Under the pieces are notes generated by a model. The model saw nothing but the letters and a program-made list of their open reading frames with translations. It was not told the DNA's origin and ran no database searches. This document shows positions 17,660-30,146 of a stretch of DNA of 64,000 nt, in pieces. The stretch comes from Himantopus leucocephalus (Eukaryota > Chordata > Aves > Charadriiformes > Recurvirostridae): positions 75,492,206 through 75,556,205 of the forward strand of contig RSEF01000001.1 of assembly GCA_003993805.1 (NCBI GenBank). Direction: 5' to 3'. Position numbers and translations under genes: made by a program. Position 1 is the first letter of the stretch; each line of letters starts with the position of its first letter.

Positions 17660-18350
17660 ATAGTGATGATGAAATGATAGTGGCTTTGATTCATGGAGAA
17701 GCAAGGAGAGGGGTCAGCACAACTGCCATCTTAGGCTTCCGGAGGGTGGACTTTGGTCTTTTCAGGAGCCTGGTTGACAGAGTCCCTTGGGAGGCAGTCC
17801 TGAAGGGCAAAGGAGGTCCAGGAAGGATGGATGTTTTTCAATAAGAAAGTTTTAAAGGCGTAGGAGGAGGCCATCCCCATGTGCTGAAAAATGAGCCATT
17901 GGGCAAAAAGACCAACCTGGCTGAACAGAGAGCTATGGTTGCAACTCNNNNNNNNNNNNNNNNNNNNNNNNNNNNNNNNNNNNNNNNNNNNNNNNNNNNN
18001 NNNNNNNNNNNNNNNNNNNNNNNNNNNNNNNNNNNNNNNNNNNNNNNAGTCCCCATAATCCAAGGGGAAATGGTGAGTGACCTGCTACAGTGCTTAGACG
18101 TACACAAGTCTATGGGGCTGGATGAGATCCATGTGAGGGTACTGAGCGAGCTGGTAGAAGTGCTCACCAAGCCACTTTCCATAATTTATCAGCAGTCCTG
18201 GCTAACTGGGGAGGTCCCAGTTGACTGGACGTTAGACAGATAGACGTGGTGCTTGCAGTCGTGGTTTAGTAGTGGCTTTGGCAGTGTTAGGTTGATGATT
18301 GGACTCAATCTTAAAGGTCCCTTCCAACCTAGACGATTCTATGACTATAA
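17660..18350 (+). mobile_element. CR1 LINE fragment, internally deleted, with assembly gap
   Basis: This is a non-LTR retrotransposon relic in the same orientation as the host gene. Before the gap, the frames give CR1 ORF2 endonuclease-end motifs: SDDEMI, RRGVSTTAILGFRRVDFG, LFRSLVDRVPWEAVLKGKG and, in a shifted frame, RPTWLNRELW. After the gap (18048 on) the start of the reverse-transcriptase region is readable as DVHKSMGLDEIHVRVL and KPLSIIYQQSWLTGEVP, ending in a stop at 18241. Directly after this comes the CR1 3' tail (tttggcagtgttaggttgat … ggtcccttccaacctagacg … attctatga). Most of the RT domain is therefore missing at 18235-18260. Frameshifts and stops make it non-functional. The left boundary is uncertain and could reach back to about 17480. 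I found no target-site duplication. Confidence 0.9.
17948..18047. other. Assembly gap of 100 N
   Basis: Exactly 100 N residues, the conventional placeholder for a gap of unknown size. It splits the CR1 copy, so a repeat-induced contig break is likely and the true missing length is unknown. Confidence 0.98.
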
Positions 18351-21300
18351 GGTTAAAGCCCCCCACCAGAAGGGAGAGGGATGCTTCTATCAGTTTCTTC
18401 CGGCAGAGAGGCTAAGAGCCTAAGGCAGTGTGTACATTTATCCAACCATCCTCCTCAGGCACCAAAAAGCTGGGGCTATGTGGCCACTATGCTGAGGGCA
18501 TGCTGTATTGTTTGGCTGTCTAAGTTAGGTCAATCTGACAAGCAGAGGATACTGAAGATGAATTGCTTCCCAAGAGAAAAGGATCCAGAAGGAAGAGCTG
18601 GGGTTTGTTGTGGCTTTTGTTTTGGTTCTGCTGTTCCTTTCTCGCCTCAAATGATGAGGCAGGGCCAGTATTGCAAGACTTTACAAATATAAAACAATTG
18701 TGTTCGCATACACATGCTCATTTGTATGAATCTCCTTTTGTGTGTGTATGTGTGCATTTCAGTTTGAAAAGTCAGTGAAAACATGGTTTGAAAATAGAGG
18801 AATGAGAACACTGGGAGCAGATGCCAAAACTTTCTTTTTCTACTCATTCCAGCACATGGTTTTGAATTGTACGTTTGTATATATTTAAATGGCATTACCT
18901 ACTCCAAAATAGTCACTGTTCAACTTGAAAAGTGTCTTTCCTAGTTTTTCTTTCTTTTCACTTCAGCTAGTTTTCTGTCCTGTGTCGTGTCTTTCCTTCC
19001 TATTCCAAGACCTTCTCCATTATTCCTGAAATAGAAATGACATCTGCAGCCCCGAGAACGCTGCACTACACCCACAGAATTTTCTTTATCTAGCAATCTG
19101 CCACTAATATTTTGAGACTCCAGCAAGACAGTAAAGTAAAAAATGGTTACTGTACAGCTGTCCTTAACTGAACTGTGTCATATGAATTCTCTTTGCAACA
19201 CTGGTGAAGAAAGTCCTCAATGTTTTCCCTCACAAATCATTGCAGATGAACTTATCTAAGATATCTTACCATGACTGTGGACCATTTTGTGAAAAAAAGT
19301 CTGTTTTTTTCCAGGCTTCCTTTAAAGTTGGTATAAAGCCTCTCATATTTATGAATAATTAATGTTTTTCAATTTTCTTAGCCAATGCCTATGGTTTATT
19401 AAATGATAAACATCCACTTGGGGGGAATATTACTGGTTATACTGCTCGTGCTTTGGAAACAGAGATAACTGTAGTGGCAGCCTCTTAGTGTATCATCAGA
19501 AATAACTGTGATTTGTGGGTAGGCCTAGATTGTGGCTGGGGATGGTACATAAACTCTACCACATAAGAGTGGTTCCCAGAAGTGAGCTGACTCAGGCACA
19601 GTGCTGAGTCACAAATCCTCCCCTGCTTCCTCCTTGCTCACAGAAAGTAGTAGTTTTCTTCTGAACTATATTAGCAGAAAAATAATTGCCTCCCACGTCC
19701 TTTTGGCACTGATTTAAGTACAAAAATCTGTGTGTATGTGTATGTATCAGGAGGTGGGGGAGGTATGGATGGGATGGATGGAGTTCAAAGTCCCCTCCTT
19801 TCCCTCTTGTTCCTGCTTGTTCCCAGAAGGTCATTTGTATGAGGGTTCTACCTGCTCATACTGCTGGTTCAGGCAGCACGAGGGTGTAGGCAAAATACAG
19901 CCCTGCAAAACCAGTGAAGGAGTAGACTCGGGATACGCTTTCTCTGAAGATCTGGACTACTAATATGATTAGAACAGGAAGCTACTCTGTCCAGCAAACC
20001 AAGTTTGATCCAAAATTGAATACATGTGAAAATGTGAGATAGAGCTTTGCTTGGAAAGGCCCAAATGTTTTTTCTAAGACCAACCTACCATTAGTTTCCT
20101 TGGATATGTTCCATAGCGCAACAATGCCAAGTGCATTTTAGCAGCTGGGTTCAGTGCATGGCTTTTTTTGTGCCATCTTGCTGAGCATTGGTTGAAATCC
20201 AAAAAAGCGTGTAAGTACACAATGGGGTATGTAGGTAATCCCATTGCTTTAGGTACAGACACTTACATACTTAGAGATAAGCACTTTCTTCAGTAACTGC
20301 CTGAATTGATGAGACAGCAACCAGCCCCTCTCATGATTGTCTTTCTTGAGAGAAAAATACAGCATCATATAATAGCTCTAAAACACCTGCAGCATTCCTA
20401 ACAGCGTATTTCCCACAGCTTTGGGAAAGATCAATGTTTCTTGGTATAAGCTCTTTTCCTTCTCTCTTCCCCATTCCCTCTATTCTCCAGTTGTGCCCTA
20501 AACCTTTGGCTTGATGCTGTCCTTTAGAGGCTGAAAAGGGCTTGACCTGCTATAAAAAGCAATGTTGTTCACATGTAATAAATATTTAAAACGTTTTATC
20601 AGTGTAAATATATGCTGAATTCTGTGAGCCCAGGGAACGGCATTAAGGTGTTTTGCTTACTGAAACATTTATGGAGTCAATGTCAGCCAACAGAATGCAG
20701 CCAAGAGGTGGGTTTTTTTTTAAGGTAAACTGAAGTGCTTTTAAAATAAATACTAAGAGCTGTTTAAGATCTTCAATTATTAACAGAAGAAAAGCATGGG
20801 CTGAAAAACTGCAAACAATCCCTTTTGTGGCACTTTCCCTAACCTTTGTGGAGTTATCTCTTTGTCCAGCCTGGAGTAAGTTCCTCAAGGCAGATGCTAT
20901 GCCTTCACAGATTTCTGGAGAGTGTCTAGTACACAGAGAGAGCTTCCACGGCTGAATAAGTGCATTTAGAATGCCAAATATTTGAAAACCATTTATTTTT
21001 CTACTTACTTGCCAGAACGTAAGTTCAGGACTCTGTGTTTATATTTGGCCAATGATGGCATTGCCAGCCTCTGTAAAGCATTGTAAAAACATAGCTTTTT
21101 GCTCTACAGTGGGAAGGCAGTTATTGGCATCACCTACTTGAAATCCAGAGGCCAGCTTTTCAGTCTGAGCAGGTCACCAGGCATTCTGATTTAATTATGA
21201 TTATAAGCTGCACAGCTCATTGCTAGGAGTGCAAGCCTTACCTCCGCAAGGGAGAAAACACCAAAGATGTGCAACGGTGTATTAGAGAGACCATCAGGCA

Positions 21301-23744
21301 AGTGGGAACTGTATTGCCCCTGTGTTGTGAGCACCCATGTTGTGTGATTTCTACGTGTTACAGTGTACAAAGATTAAGAGCATGCATGAGGGGTGTCAGA
21401 GAAATCTTTTTTTTTTGTCGTAACCAGCTGTCTTGTCCTCCTCTGCACAGGGGAAAGTGCATGTAAAATTGCATAGGGGTTCTCACCATTGGTTAGAAAA
21501 ACTTTGTGTCTGTATGTAAGGGGATGATTCACCTTGATTTACCCTGATCAGAAATGTATCTGAGCATCCACAGACACTGAGCTGCACCCCTCAGATTTCA
21601 GAACACAGATCTGATGTGTTTTGAAGCATGTGGGTTTTTTTATTAAAAAAGTGTCTCTGTGTGTTCTACTTACCCATGGCTTTCCCCAGTCCTTTAGTCC
21701 TTTTTATCTGCTCTCCGCCTTGCCCCCTTGCCACTACACCAACTTTTCTGTTTGTCCAGGCCTGGTTCCTCATTCCATTCCTTGCAACAGCTATTCAAGT
21801 CACAAGTGGCTGCCTGAACTGAGAATAAAGTAACTTACTGGCAGCAACTATATTGCAGCAATGAGCTTGACAACAATGCCGGGAGCTTGGTGATGTGCAT
21901 AAATCCCTTGCCATTCTACAAGTAGCATTCATTACATCTTCTGAGAGGACATTTCTAAAGTTGCTGCATAGTTAGCGGTTTTAAACTAGAAACTCTCTGA
22001 ATACTTTAATGGTAATGTATGTAAGCTTGTTAATTAGTGGAATCATCTGGATTTAAAAACAGACTGCCCTAACGGGGTACCGAACAGAACAACACATCAA
22101 TTCATGCTAACAGTATTCAGCAGCTCATCTTTTCTTCAAATTTGGTTTATTATTCTCAAAACGCTTTACTCTAATTAAGTTAGCTGAAGCTCCCGTAAAT
22201 GTTCTGGTGGTACATGTTCACCTTGACTGTCTACACGCTGTCATCTCATGTTTATGGTGCAATGCATTGATTTCACAAGCACCGCTTTGTTAACACAAAG
22301 GGCATTGGTTTGTGCAGATATTATCTTCTCTGGACATCTGTAGTACACTGAAGCACTTTTCATGGTGTGGGTGATAATGAAGCTACATTTGAAATGAGAG
22401 AGCTTTTTGTTCGTCATTGTGTCTGTCCTCAGTACCCTCTCAAGAGCACTGGTATATCCTATGATGAATATTAAATGAATTAATAATAAAAATTGAGGGT
22501 AAATTACATAAGACCTGGTATTAGATCTCTTGACCTTGTAATCTTGGCTACATTTTGGATTAACAAGGCTCCCAAAATCACTAAAAATGGAGGCCTTATT
22601 TGTTTTAGTGTAGGTTTATTTGAAGCTACAAATATTTCCATCTGTGAAGTTTGGTGTTTTTTTTTTCAGGTTCGTAGTCATCTGTAGTCTTTTAACTTTC
22701 TTGTCTCATACATTGTTTGGGAGAAGGTGGTACATTGTTTTAGTTTTCTAGTGAATGTGCATTCTTGACTGCTGTAAAGTATTGAAGTGATGTTGATGTG
22801 GACTGCGATTCATTTTCTGTATATATTTAGAATTAGTAGACTGAATGAGGCAAACATCTAGGGGAAAACGTTGACTGCCTCACGTAATCACAGCAATATT
22901 TTTTTCCCCAGAGACATTGCTTATCCAGAGAAAGTACCTAGAGGTAACTGAGTGAGCAGAACATCCCAGTCTTGTATAGGATGACTTTTGATCCTGTCAG
23001 GATTGTACTTCATGTAAGGATTTCTTTGTTAAAGCCAGAATGTTTCATGCTGATATTTCACTCCCTTTGGATAGTAACATGAACCATTAACAGATAACTG
23101 AACTGGCTGCAGACTGAAAAAATGTTCTGACTAAAGGAATATTAGTAGCCAGATTTAGATTACTACCAGGCAGTGAATGATCTTGCTGGTCTGGCAGCTG
23201 ATGCCACCTTTGATTGCTTCTGCTGCGTTCCATCATGGCTGGGGAGCAAACGCAAAGCCTTAGCTGTGAATTGACAAGTGGATTGCCTACGAGTGAAAAT
23301 GCTTGTCAAGAGATGTGTCATCCTTATTAGAAAGTATTTAAATTAGTAAAAAAAAAAAGTAATAAAAATTAAAATCTAAGATCTTACATGATAGATTTTA
23401 AAAGTTAATCATTATCACAAACTCTCTTGGCAGATATATAAGACATTTACAACTCATGAATCACATTTTTCAAAAATCACAGCTAATATCAACTTCTCTG
23501 AGGAGATGACAGAATTTGCAGCAGACATTAATGGCTTCTGGCTCTCAGTCATTGCAAAATCATGAGCTTGTAATTGTCCTGATCTGGCTATTTGTAGACT
23601 ATAGAGTTCTAGAGGTCTCTCAATACTTCCAACATTAATAACTTGCCAGTGACAGTGGTTGCCATCACTGCCACCAGTGATAATAACTTTAAGACCTTTG
23701 TAAACGCAAATCCTTACTAAAGGCTTATGAGGCTGTCTTTGTTA

Positions 23745-23825
23745 TTCTGGTTTTACAAATGAGGAGAAGGAGACGGAGAGAGGCCCATGAATCTGCAGTT
23801 TGAGTCAACTGCATCTGAGGGTACA
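23745..23825 (-). repeat. Possible MIR-like SINE relic (antisense)
   Basis: ggttttacaaatgaggagaa followed by ggagacggagagagg resembles the reverse complement of the MIR 3' half. It is degraded, and similarity fades after about 80 bases. Confidence 0.35.
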
Positions 23826-24676
23826 GCTGCTTAGTGCTTTTGCAAACTCAGCTACAAGTCACCTTCCCTGGGCCATTCTGGAAATGTTTGGCTTGCTCAT
23901 GATTAGGACTTCCACCAGTCTCATGCCTTAACAACAGCTGTGTAATAATATTTTGTTCATACCACTTTCTGGGGACCTTGACAACCTCTGCTATAGAGTG
24001 ATCCCTACATCTTGGGGCAAAATCAGCATTGCTGGTTCTGACTCTTCCTCTGTTCAGACTGAAGTAAGGTGAGCTGGATCTGGAGTGTAGGGAGATGCTA
24101 AGAGGACCAAGAGCTCTCAGTCAGTATGGTTTTGGTGGTTCTTCAGCAGCTTAGGCTCTGCCTGAGACTGGCTTGACCTCTGGAAGGACCCAGAATTGGA
24201 GTAGGAATATGACTTGAGTTTGCCATCCCCATGCTCCGGGGTGCGGCTCTGTGGTACCCCGGCATTTGCTCTCTTGCATGTCTCACTGTTCTTCTTGTTC
24301 TGCTTCAGTTCTGGTTGTTCTTTGTTTTTCCAGTGCTTTAACTCTCCTGAATACTGTCTGGGGATCAGCTTAGGTCTGGTTTTCAAGAACAGGCAAAATA
24401 GCTAATGTGTTCCTTCCCCAGGGTGGTGGTATTTCAGTGACAGGTAAGGTAATACCTGCTTTACTTTAGCCTGTGATCCAGGCTGCGATGGTAAATTTGT
24501 GAAATGTTGAGGATCTTCTGAAGGGAGGTGATCCATAAATGTACATCTTTACATCATCAAGATAATGAGTTCAGGTGAGGGGGAATGAAATAAAAATGAC
24601 ATATTATTGTGCAATTTATAACCTCTCTAAATTTTGTTCTCTTGCTGATAAGTGCTTCCTTCTGTTCTCTCTGCAG

Positions 24677-24838
24677 GTCTCCAGGTGGTTTTAAATTCAA
24701 TTATCAAGGCCATGGTCCCTTTGTTGCATATTGCCCTGCTGGTGCTGTTTGTCATTATTATCTATGCCATCATTGGACTGGAGTTATTTATGGGGAAGAT
24801 GCATAAGACCTGCTACCATGTGCAAGGGGGACTGATAG
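24677..24838 (+). CDS. CACNA1C: CACNA1C exon 6: repeat I S4-S5 linker, S5 and start of pore turret
   Basis: This 162-bp exon follows acceptor ctctctgcag and precedes donor g|gtaagg. Its first two bases complete the serine begun in exon 5, and its last base begins an aspartate completed in exon 7. It encodes the S4-S5 linker ([17 protein letters not shown]), which couples sensor movement to the gate. Then comes hydrophobic S5 ([20 protein letters not shown]) and the extracellular start of the turret ([16 protein letters not shown]). The transmembrane part looks identical to mammalian Cav1.2. The turret end differs and is about one residue longer than the human YNQEGIA as I recall it. The ATG-initiated open frame that includes this exon starts upstream in the intron or in another frame and is not a real start. 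Confidence 0.96.
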
Positions 24839-26728
24839 GTAAGGGGAACACTGTATCATACACACAAAGATTTTCTGAGGGAGGCTTTCCCCTTATACAA
24901 TGGAGCGTTTGTGCTGGCACAGGGGACAACAGGTGGCTGTTGCTCCTTGCTGTGTACCTGTTTGGGGTTTCGCAGTGGTCGTTCCTCTGTTCTGCTTCTT
25001 GGATATGAATCACTTTTGATGTAGAGAGACTGCCTCTAACGGTGAGACTTGCTCATCTTGGGCACACAGTTGTTTTCCTGTCTGTAAAGGCTACAGCAAA
25101 ACTGTCAATTCCTGCTGAACACAGTAGTGGACTTTTTAATGTGGACCTTTGGCGCTACGAGCCAGCCTGAGTTCTTCAGCTAATCTCCCAGAGGCTCAAG
25201 CAGCACTAATGTAGTGATGATTTCACCCCTAGCAGACTGATCTGCAAATGAGATGGCATCACGGAAATGAACAACTCTTATATTTTATTATTAATCTTGT
25301 ACACAAATACATCTTCGTTTTAAACTGGTATCATTGTACAGGAATATCTAATTGAGGCCCAGTACCCCTTTTTTTTTTTTTTTTTTTTTTTANTTTTTTT
25401 TTAATCACAGGCTGTAACTGGTTAGAAGTGCAGCTAATAAGAAAGCAAAATTATATTAATGGGAAGAAACTTTTTGAGCCAAATCCATCAGGAAGGAACT
25501 TTCAAATTATTTACAGAAAGAAATATTCAAATTTCAAAATAATTCAATTGTATTGTCACTCACCCATCTAACCATCTGCTCTTTTTCATTTGATTTATTC
25601 AACTTGAACAGCAGTGATTACCCATATGGTGGTGGGTGCCAATGTCTAGGACCCAGTTCAGCTCATAACCAAGAAAATATTGTAAAGCCGGAAATTGTTT
25701 CAAAAGTTTTATATTTTCCATCTTTATAACATTGTCTGCTTTCATTTTCTGTAAATGATGCTAAAACTATGATGAATCATCAGTCTGGTTTACATCTTTA
25801 AAGTGTATATATTTTTCTCCATACTGTGTGTAATTATTATACATTACAGCATCTGATTCTATTATTGTTATTGCTGGCATGCTTTAATGATCAGAATGTG
25901 ATCAGAACTTCTGGAAAATTAATTTTTTTGCCATATAAGATAAGAAACAGAGATAATTACCTGCTCCCCCACACATGCGTACCTGCATCTGTTATAAATA
26001 GGCTCTGAAATCCATATTTTAGAAAAATCCTATTGCAGGAATTTTTGTGCTTATAAAAGTGTTTTCTGTAGCATTTTGCATATACCAAAGCATCTAGGCA
26101 GGTTTATTGTATTGGGTTCTCAGATCTTTGGAAACACCTGTACAGAATAAGGGAAGGATAATCAGACAGTAGAGCCTTATGGAGCTTCTGAGTGCCACTG
26201 GGCTATAGATAAAATGACACACTGTTTCTAAACTCCAAAAGAGCAGAGCTCCAGAGACTCTCTGCTGTAATTTAGCAGTGGCCTGGCACCATATCAGCCT
26301 ATCTCCAGAGCACTGAAGCCTGTCTGCTGCAGGGGTTCAGCCTCCTTCAACAGAGTGCCACTCTGCGGTTCTCTTCCAAGATTAACCCAGATGCCGGGTG
26401 ACTGCAGTATGAAAACACTGGTAGTAACATGCAGCCTAAAGAAATCTAATAGATGTGATCCAATGTTCCCTCTCATGTTGCAAGACATTTCAGTTTTGAC
26501 TGTAAAATTTGATGTCTTGGCCACTATTTTTACAAAAAGAAAGTGAAGCACAACAAAACATCCCTCTGCCCATTAAAATTAATACAGTTTTCTGTGCATT
26601 CTTAGAGAAAGCTGTCAAATTCACTGCAAAATGTATTTGTTAAAATCCGTTATCCTTCACTCATTTATCAGTGTGTCAAATAGCAGTTAGTTCTCTTCAT
26701 CTCTGTTTTCTCCCTCCTCTCCTTTAAG
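24839..26728 (+). other. CACNA1C: Intron 6 (1.9 kb)
   Basis: This intron runs from donor gtaagg to acceptor ctcctttaag. The acceptor has A rather than the usual C or T at -3, but a good pyrimidine tract precedes it. Contents: a T run of about 23 bases with a single N at 25393, and otherwise AT-rich unique sequence. No other feature seen. Confidence 0.9.
25369..25402 (+). repeat. Poly-T run containing a single N
   Basis: Twenty-three T residues, then A and one N at 25393, then nine more T residues. This is most likely an unresolved homopolymer length. Confidence 0.8.
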
Positions 26729-26925
26729 ATACACCTGCAGAAGATGATCCGTCTCCCTGCGCCCCTCAGTCTGCGCATGGGCGGCAGTGTCAGAATGGCA
26801 CCGAGTGCAAGGCAGGCTGGGAGGGACCTAAGCACGGCATTACGAACTTTGACAATTTTGCTTTTGCCATGCTGACGGTGTTTCAGTGCATCACGATGGA
26901 GGGCTGGACAGATGTACTGTACTGG
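26729..26925 (+). CDS. CACNA1C: CACNA1C exon 7: repeat I extracellular turret and P-loop
   Basis: This 197-bp exon is the same size I derive for the human exon from the protein. It enters in phase 1 (g|at makes Asp) and ends on a complete Trp codon before gtacgt. It encodes the extracellular turret ([35 protein letters not shown]), with four cysteines and an NGT glycosylation sequon. The pore helix and selectivity filter follow ([20 protein letters not shown]). The GAG at 26899-26901 is the repeat I member of the four-glutamate ring that selects calcium. The turret has several substitutions relative to human, for example APQSAHG where I recall ALETGHG, while the P-loop appears unchanged. The first half of the turret is split with exon 6, so changes at that boundary can alter its length. 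Confidence 0.97.
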
Positions 26926-29900
26926 GTACGTATCCGAAAATGATAAGCTGAAAGGCCTGCTCACGTGCTCCAGCTATGTTGAAAATTTGGGGCTTTAGCT
27001 TTCTTGCTTGTTCTTAGTAATGAAAGCATGGTTGCTAGCATGGAGCTTTAATTAACTCAGAATAGTAGTGGGTAAAACAGGGGGTTTTATCTGGTGCAAT
27101 TAAATCAAATGTAAGTGTTGACTTTCCATTGATATTTTAATGTTGAAAGATGGCATGTGGCTTATTGGTTTGAAGATTTGCAATGTAGCTTTGTTGAGCA
27201 GAATGTCATGCAAAGACCCTCTCTGCAGGAGTGAAATATCTCGTACATCTCCAGATTACTGAGGTAGAAGTATTTGTGACAGATAACTGCGTGCTCTACC
27301 CATGGCATTAGTGTTACAAAGGCACCGCACTGATCAGCTCGTAGGTTTTATAAGAAAGGCCTCACAAATCCCTTTTCATGCCAGCACTACTCCTAGTTAT
27401 GACTTATGTCATAAGAGTATTAGAATAAATTATCCTAACTGTGATATTGGTATCAATCATGGTTACACATTTAGCCGAAACATGATATTATCTTTAATCT
27501 AAATGCAGTCTCATCTTGTCCTTTACCCTAATTCTGGAAGTTTCAATAGCTTTAGTTTCTACCTTGTAATTCCTGATGTGTTGAGAAATTCAGTGGCAGT
27601 ACAGTTATACTATAGGAGTTAAAATCAGATTTAGCCTTCACCTGTAAACCAGCTCTTGCCATCAGCTTTTGCAGGAATATGTCATGGTCCAGGAATATAA
27701 TTCAGACACAGCTCAATCCTGTCTGTATAAGGCTAACGCGGACTATGACTTTGAAGACTGACATATATGACACCTGGTTCTCCAAGATGGAAGGATTTCC
27801 AGTGTAAATAAAACTTGTGCTACAGTGCACAATGGAATTTAACTCAAGAAGACCCAAAGCACACAAAAGGATAATCTGGACTGAAGCAGCTTGCGTTGTT
27901 AATCAACATCAGCTTCTCTCTTAAACGTGAGCCTGAAGCTGCATTCTACCCATCAGTGAGTTAGAGTTCACAAGATTTCCCTTTGAAGATTTAGCTTATC
28001 TGCCATGGATATTCTCTGTGTGGAACAGCTAGTAGTTGTCTCTTTATCCTCGTAAATTTAGATTAGAATTGTGACTCTAGCTTCCTTCTAATGCCTGAGA
28101 TAAAGGGCAGGGATCAAACCACAAGGGGAGTCTGGGTCTCAGAGCACAAAAATTGCCTTTACTTGAAAAGAGGGTATAGATTAATAAAATCATGAAGAAG
28201 AACAGAAGTTAAGTCAGAAAAGGAACTGTGCAAAACTACTCCACTGCTCAACTGTGGCTATTTATAATATACCTGTCTTTTTATCACATTTAGCTCACAT
28301 TCCTCCAGTCTTTGTGTGATAGAGAGGATTTATAGGTAGTTCAGGGAAAACAGAAGAAGGTAAAAGATATTAGAAATAAACATGAAAATAGCTTTGGCAG
28401 TGTATACCACTTAGTATTGTGAAACCTATCCACAAGTTATCATCATTTTCTCCAAAGGCACATGTTAGAAAAGACCCTGCCAATCCCTGCAGTTTTGGGT
28501 CCATGCGTCATTTGCATGACTGGATGTGAATCATTCAGAACTCAGCTATCAGTTATCTAATAACAGGAGCCAAAAGCATATACTCACTGCTAAATGATTT
28601 TTTTACCATGACTGCTGCAGATGGTCTGATTTTTTTATGGCATCCCTGCAGCAACCTGAATTTTAGCTGTTGGCTTTTGTTTGGTGTTTAGCCAGCTTTT
28701 TTCACTGCTTTCCTGAGCTGTTCTTTTTCCTTTAGAGACAGTACGGTGAACTGAAACCTGAAATTAATACAGATTGATGGTCATTATTTTTAGTGGCATC
28801 TGCGTAGTTAGACATTTAGACTATGGTTTTGGTAGAACGCTTGCTGTGGTAACAAAAGAAATGTTTGTTACCATCAGTTCCCAGTTATTCCCAGGCAAGA
28901 CTACAAAAGCTAGAGTTAGCACTGCAGATAAAATTTCAGTAATTAAGGAGGAGGAAATTTAGTTTGTGAAGGAAAAAAAACGTATCACCTATTTTGAAAG
29001 ACCATGAAATAAAAAGTTGAACACCTGAGCTGACAGACATAGTCAGTTAAGCTGCCGTGAACAATCCTAAGAGTACTATTGTCCCATATGACTTTTTCCC
29101 TCTTTGTGCTATATTGATGAAGCGGATAGCAGTTAGCACTGATCAGTGTTTGCCGTACGGTAGGGAAGGTATCTGAGATGTGATGGGTATTTCCTTCTGC
29201 AGAGAGGTCTGTATTACTTTCAGGGCAGATGTTGACTGGGCAATTACTACAGGGCACACCTATGAGAAGCATTGTGACTTTAATATTTATGTGTAGAAAC
29301 TGTCTCTAAACATTCATACTGTAGTTTCATATGTGGATGTTTCAAACCATATCTATTGTGGTTTATACAGTAAGCTTTATAGTACATGCAAAGGGCATTC
29401 CAGCCTAAGGTAGCAAGATCAAAAGGAAGAGTACTTTCTGGATAGTAAAGAATAGAAAAGATGCGACCTTTCAATTGCTGAAAGTGAAGGGAGAATTTTC
29501 TTAAGTGGGGCAGGGTATAAACATATTTTAAACTTCCTGTGAGCCACTGTTTCTTTAATGAAGTCTGACTCATATATGACTCTACTCCCTGGCCTTTGCC
29601 TTTTCAGCCAAGGAAGAGTGGACTTGTCATAGACAACCCATTGGGGGCTGCATCTCCACAAGAGTGCAGAGATAGGAGGCTATTCTCTTCTCAAGTAGAT
29701 AACACTTTGAAAGATCCCCTGGATCCACAGTGAGGTCATAGAAATTAAAATTTGCTTTATTAGGAAATAATTCTGCACAGTTAATTAAATTAGAAATCCA
29801 GACTTAAAGATCCCCTCTCTCCAACTACATCCTGAGATAGAGAGTTGGTTGTCCTTTTTACACTGAAGGGAAAATATAGATTGAAGAAAAGTGTAAGAAA

Positions 29901-30091
29901 ATGTTGTCTAAAAATCAGAAAATTTTGCAGCTGAAAATCTTAGGTGATGATTTTCAGAGGTCATTCATTAAACTTAATGGTATAAGCCAACGGGTTAGTA
30001 TTAAAAGTGCTGAGCATTCAAAGTTCAAGACGACTGTTAGGTTCTTAGCTCCTCTGCAATTCAAAGTAGATATCAAGGTTTGAATCTGGGG

Positions 30092-30146
30092 TCCTGCTGG
30101 AGTCAATGGCACAATTCCAATTAAATTCAAAAGGTCAGGATCTCAC
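30092..30146 (+). repeat. Ancient palindromic-family repeat (TGAAGTCAATGG type)
   Basis: tgctggagtcaatggcacaa, then ttccaattaaattc and aaaaggtcaggatctca follows the same plan as the other members listed here: a gaagtcaatggcaaaactcc-like arm, a cattgacttcaatgg-like arm, then a gg(g)ccaggat end. It is degraded. The family name is not certain. Confidence 0.45.

Noticed and set aside
17881..18243. A 120-codon open frame across the 100-N gap
   Set aside because: It is part of the CR1 relic. The central third is N-derived X residues, and the left and right parts are not shown to share a frame.
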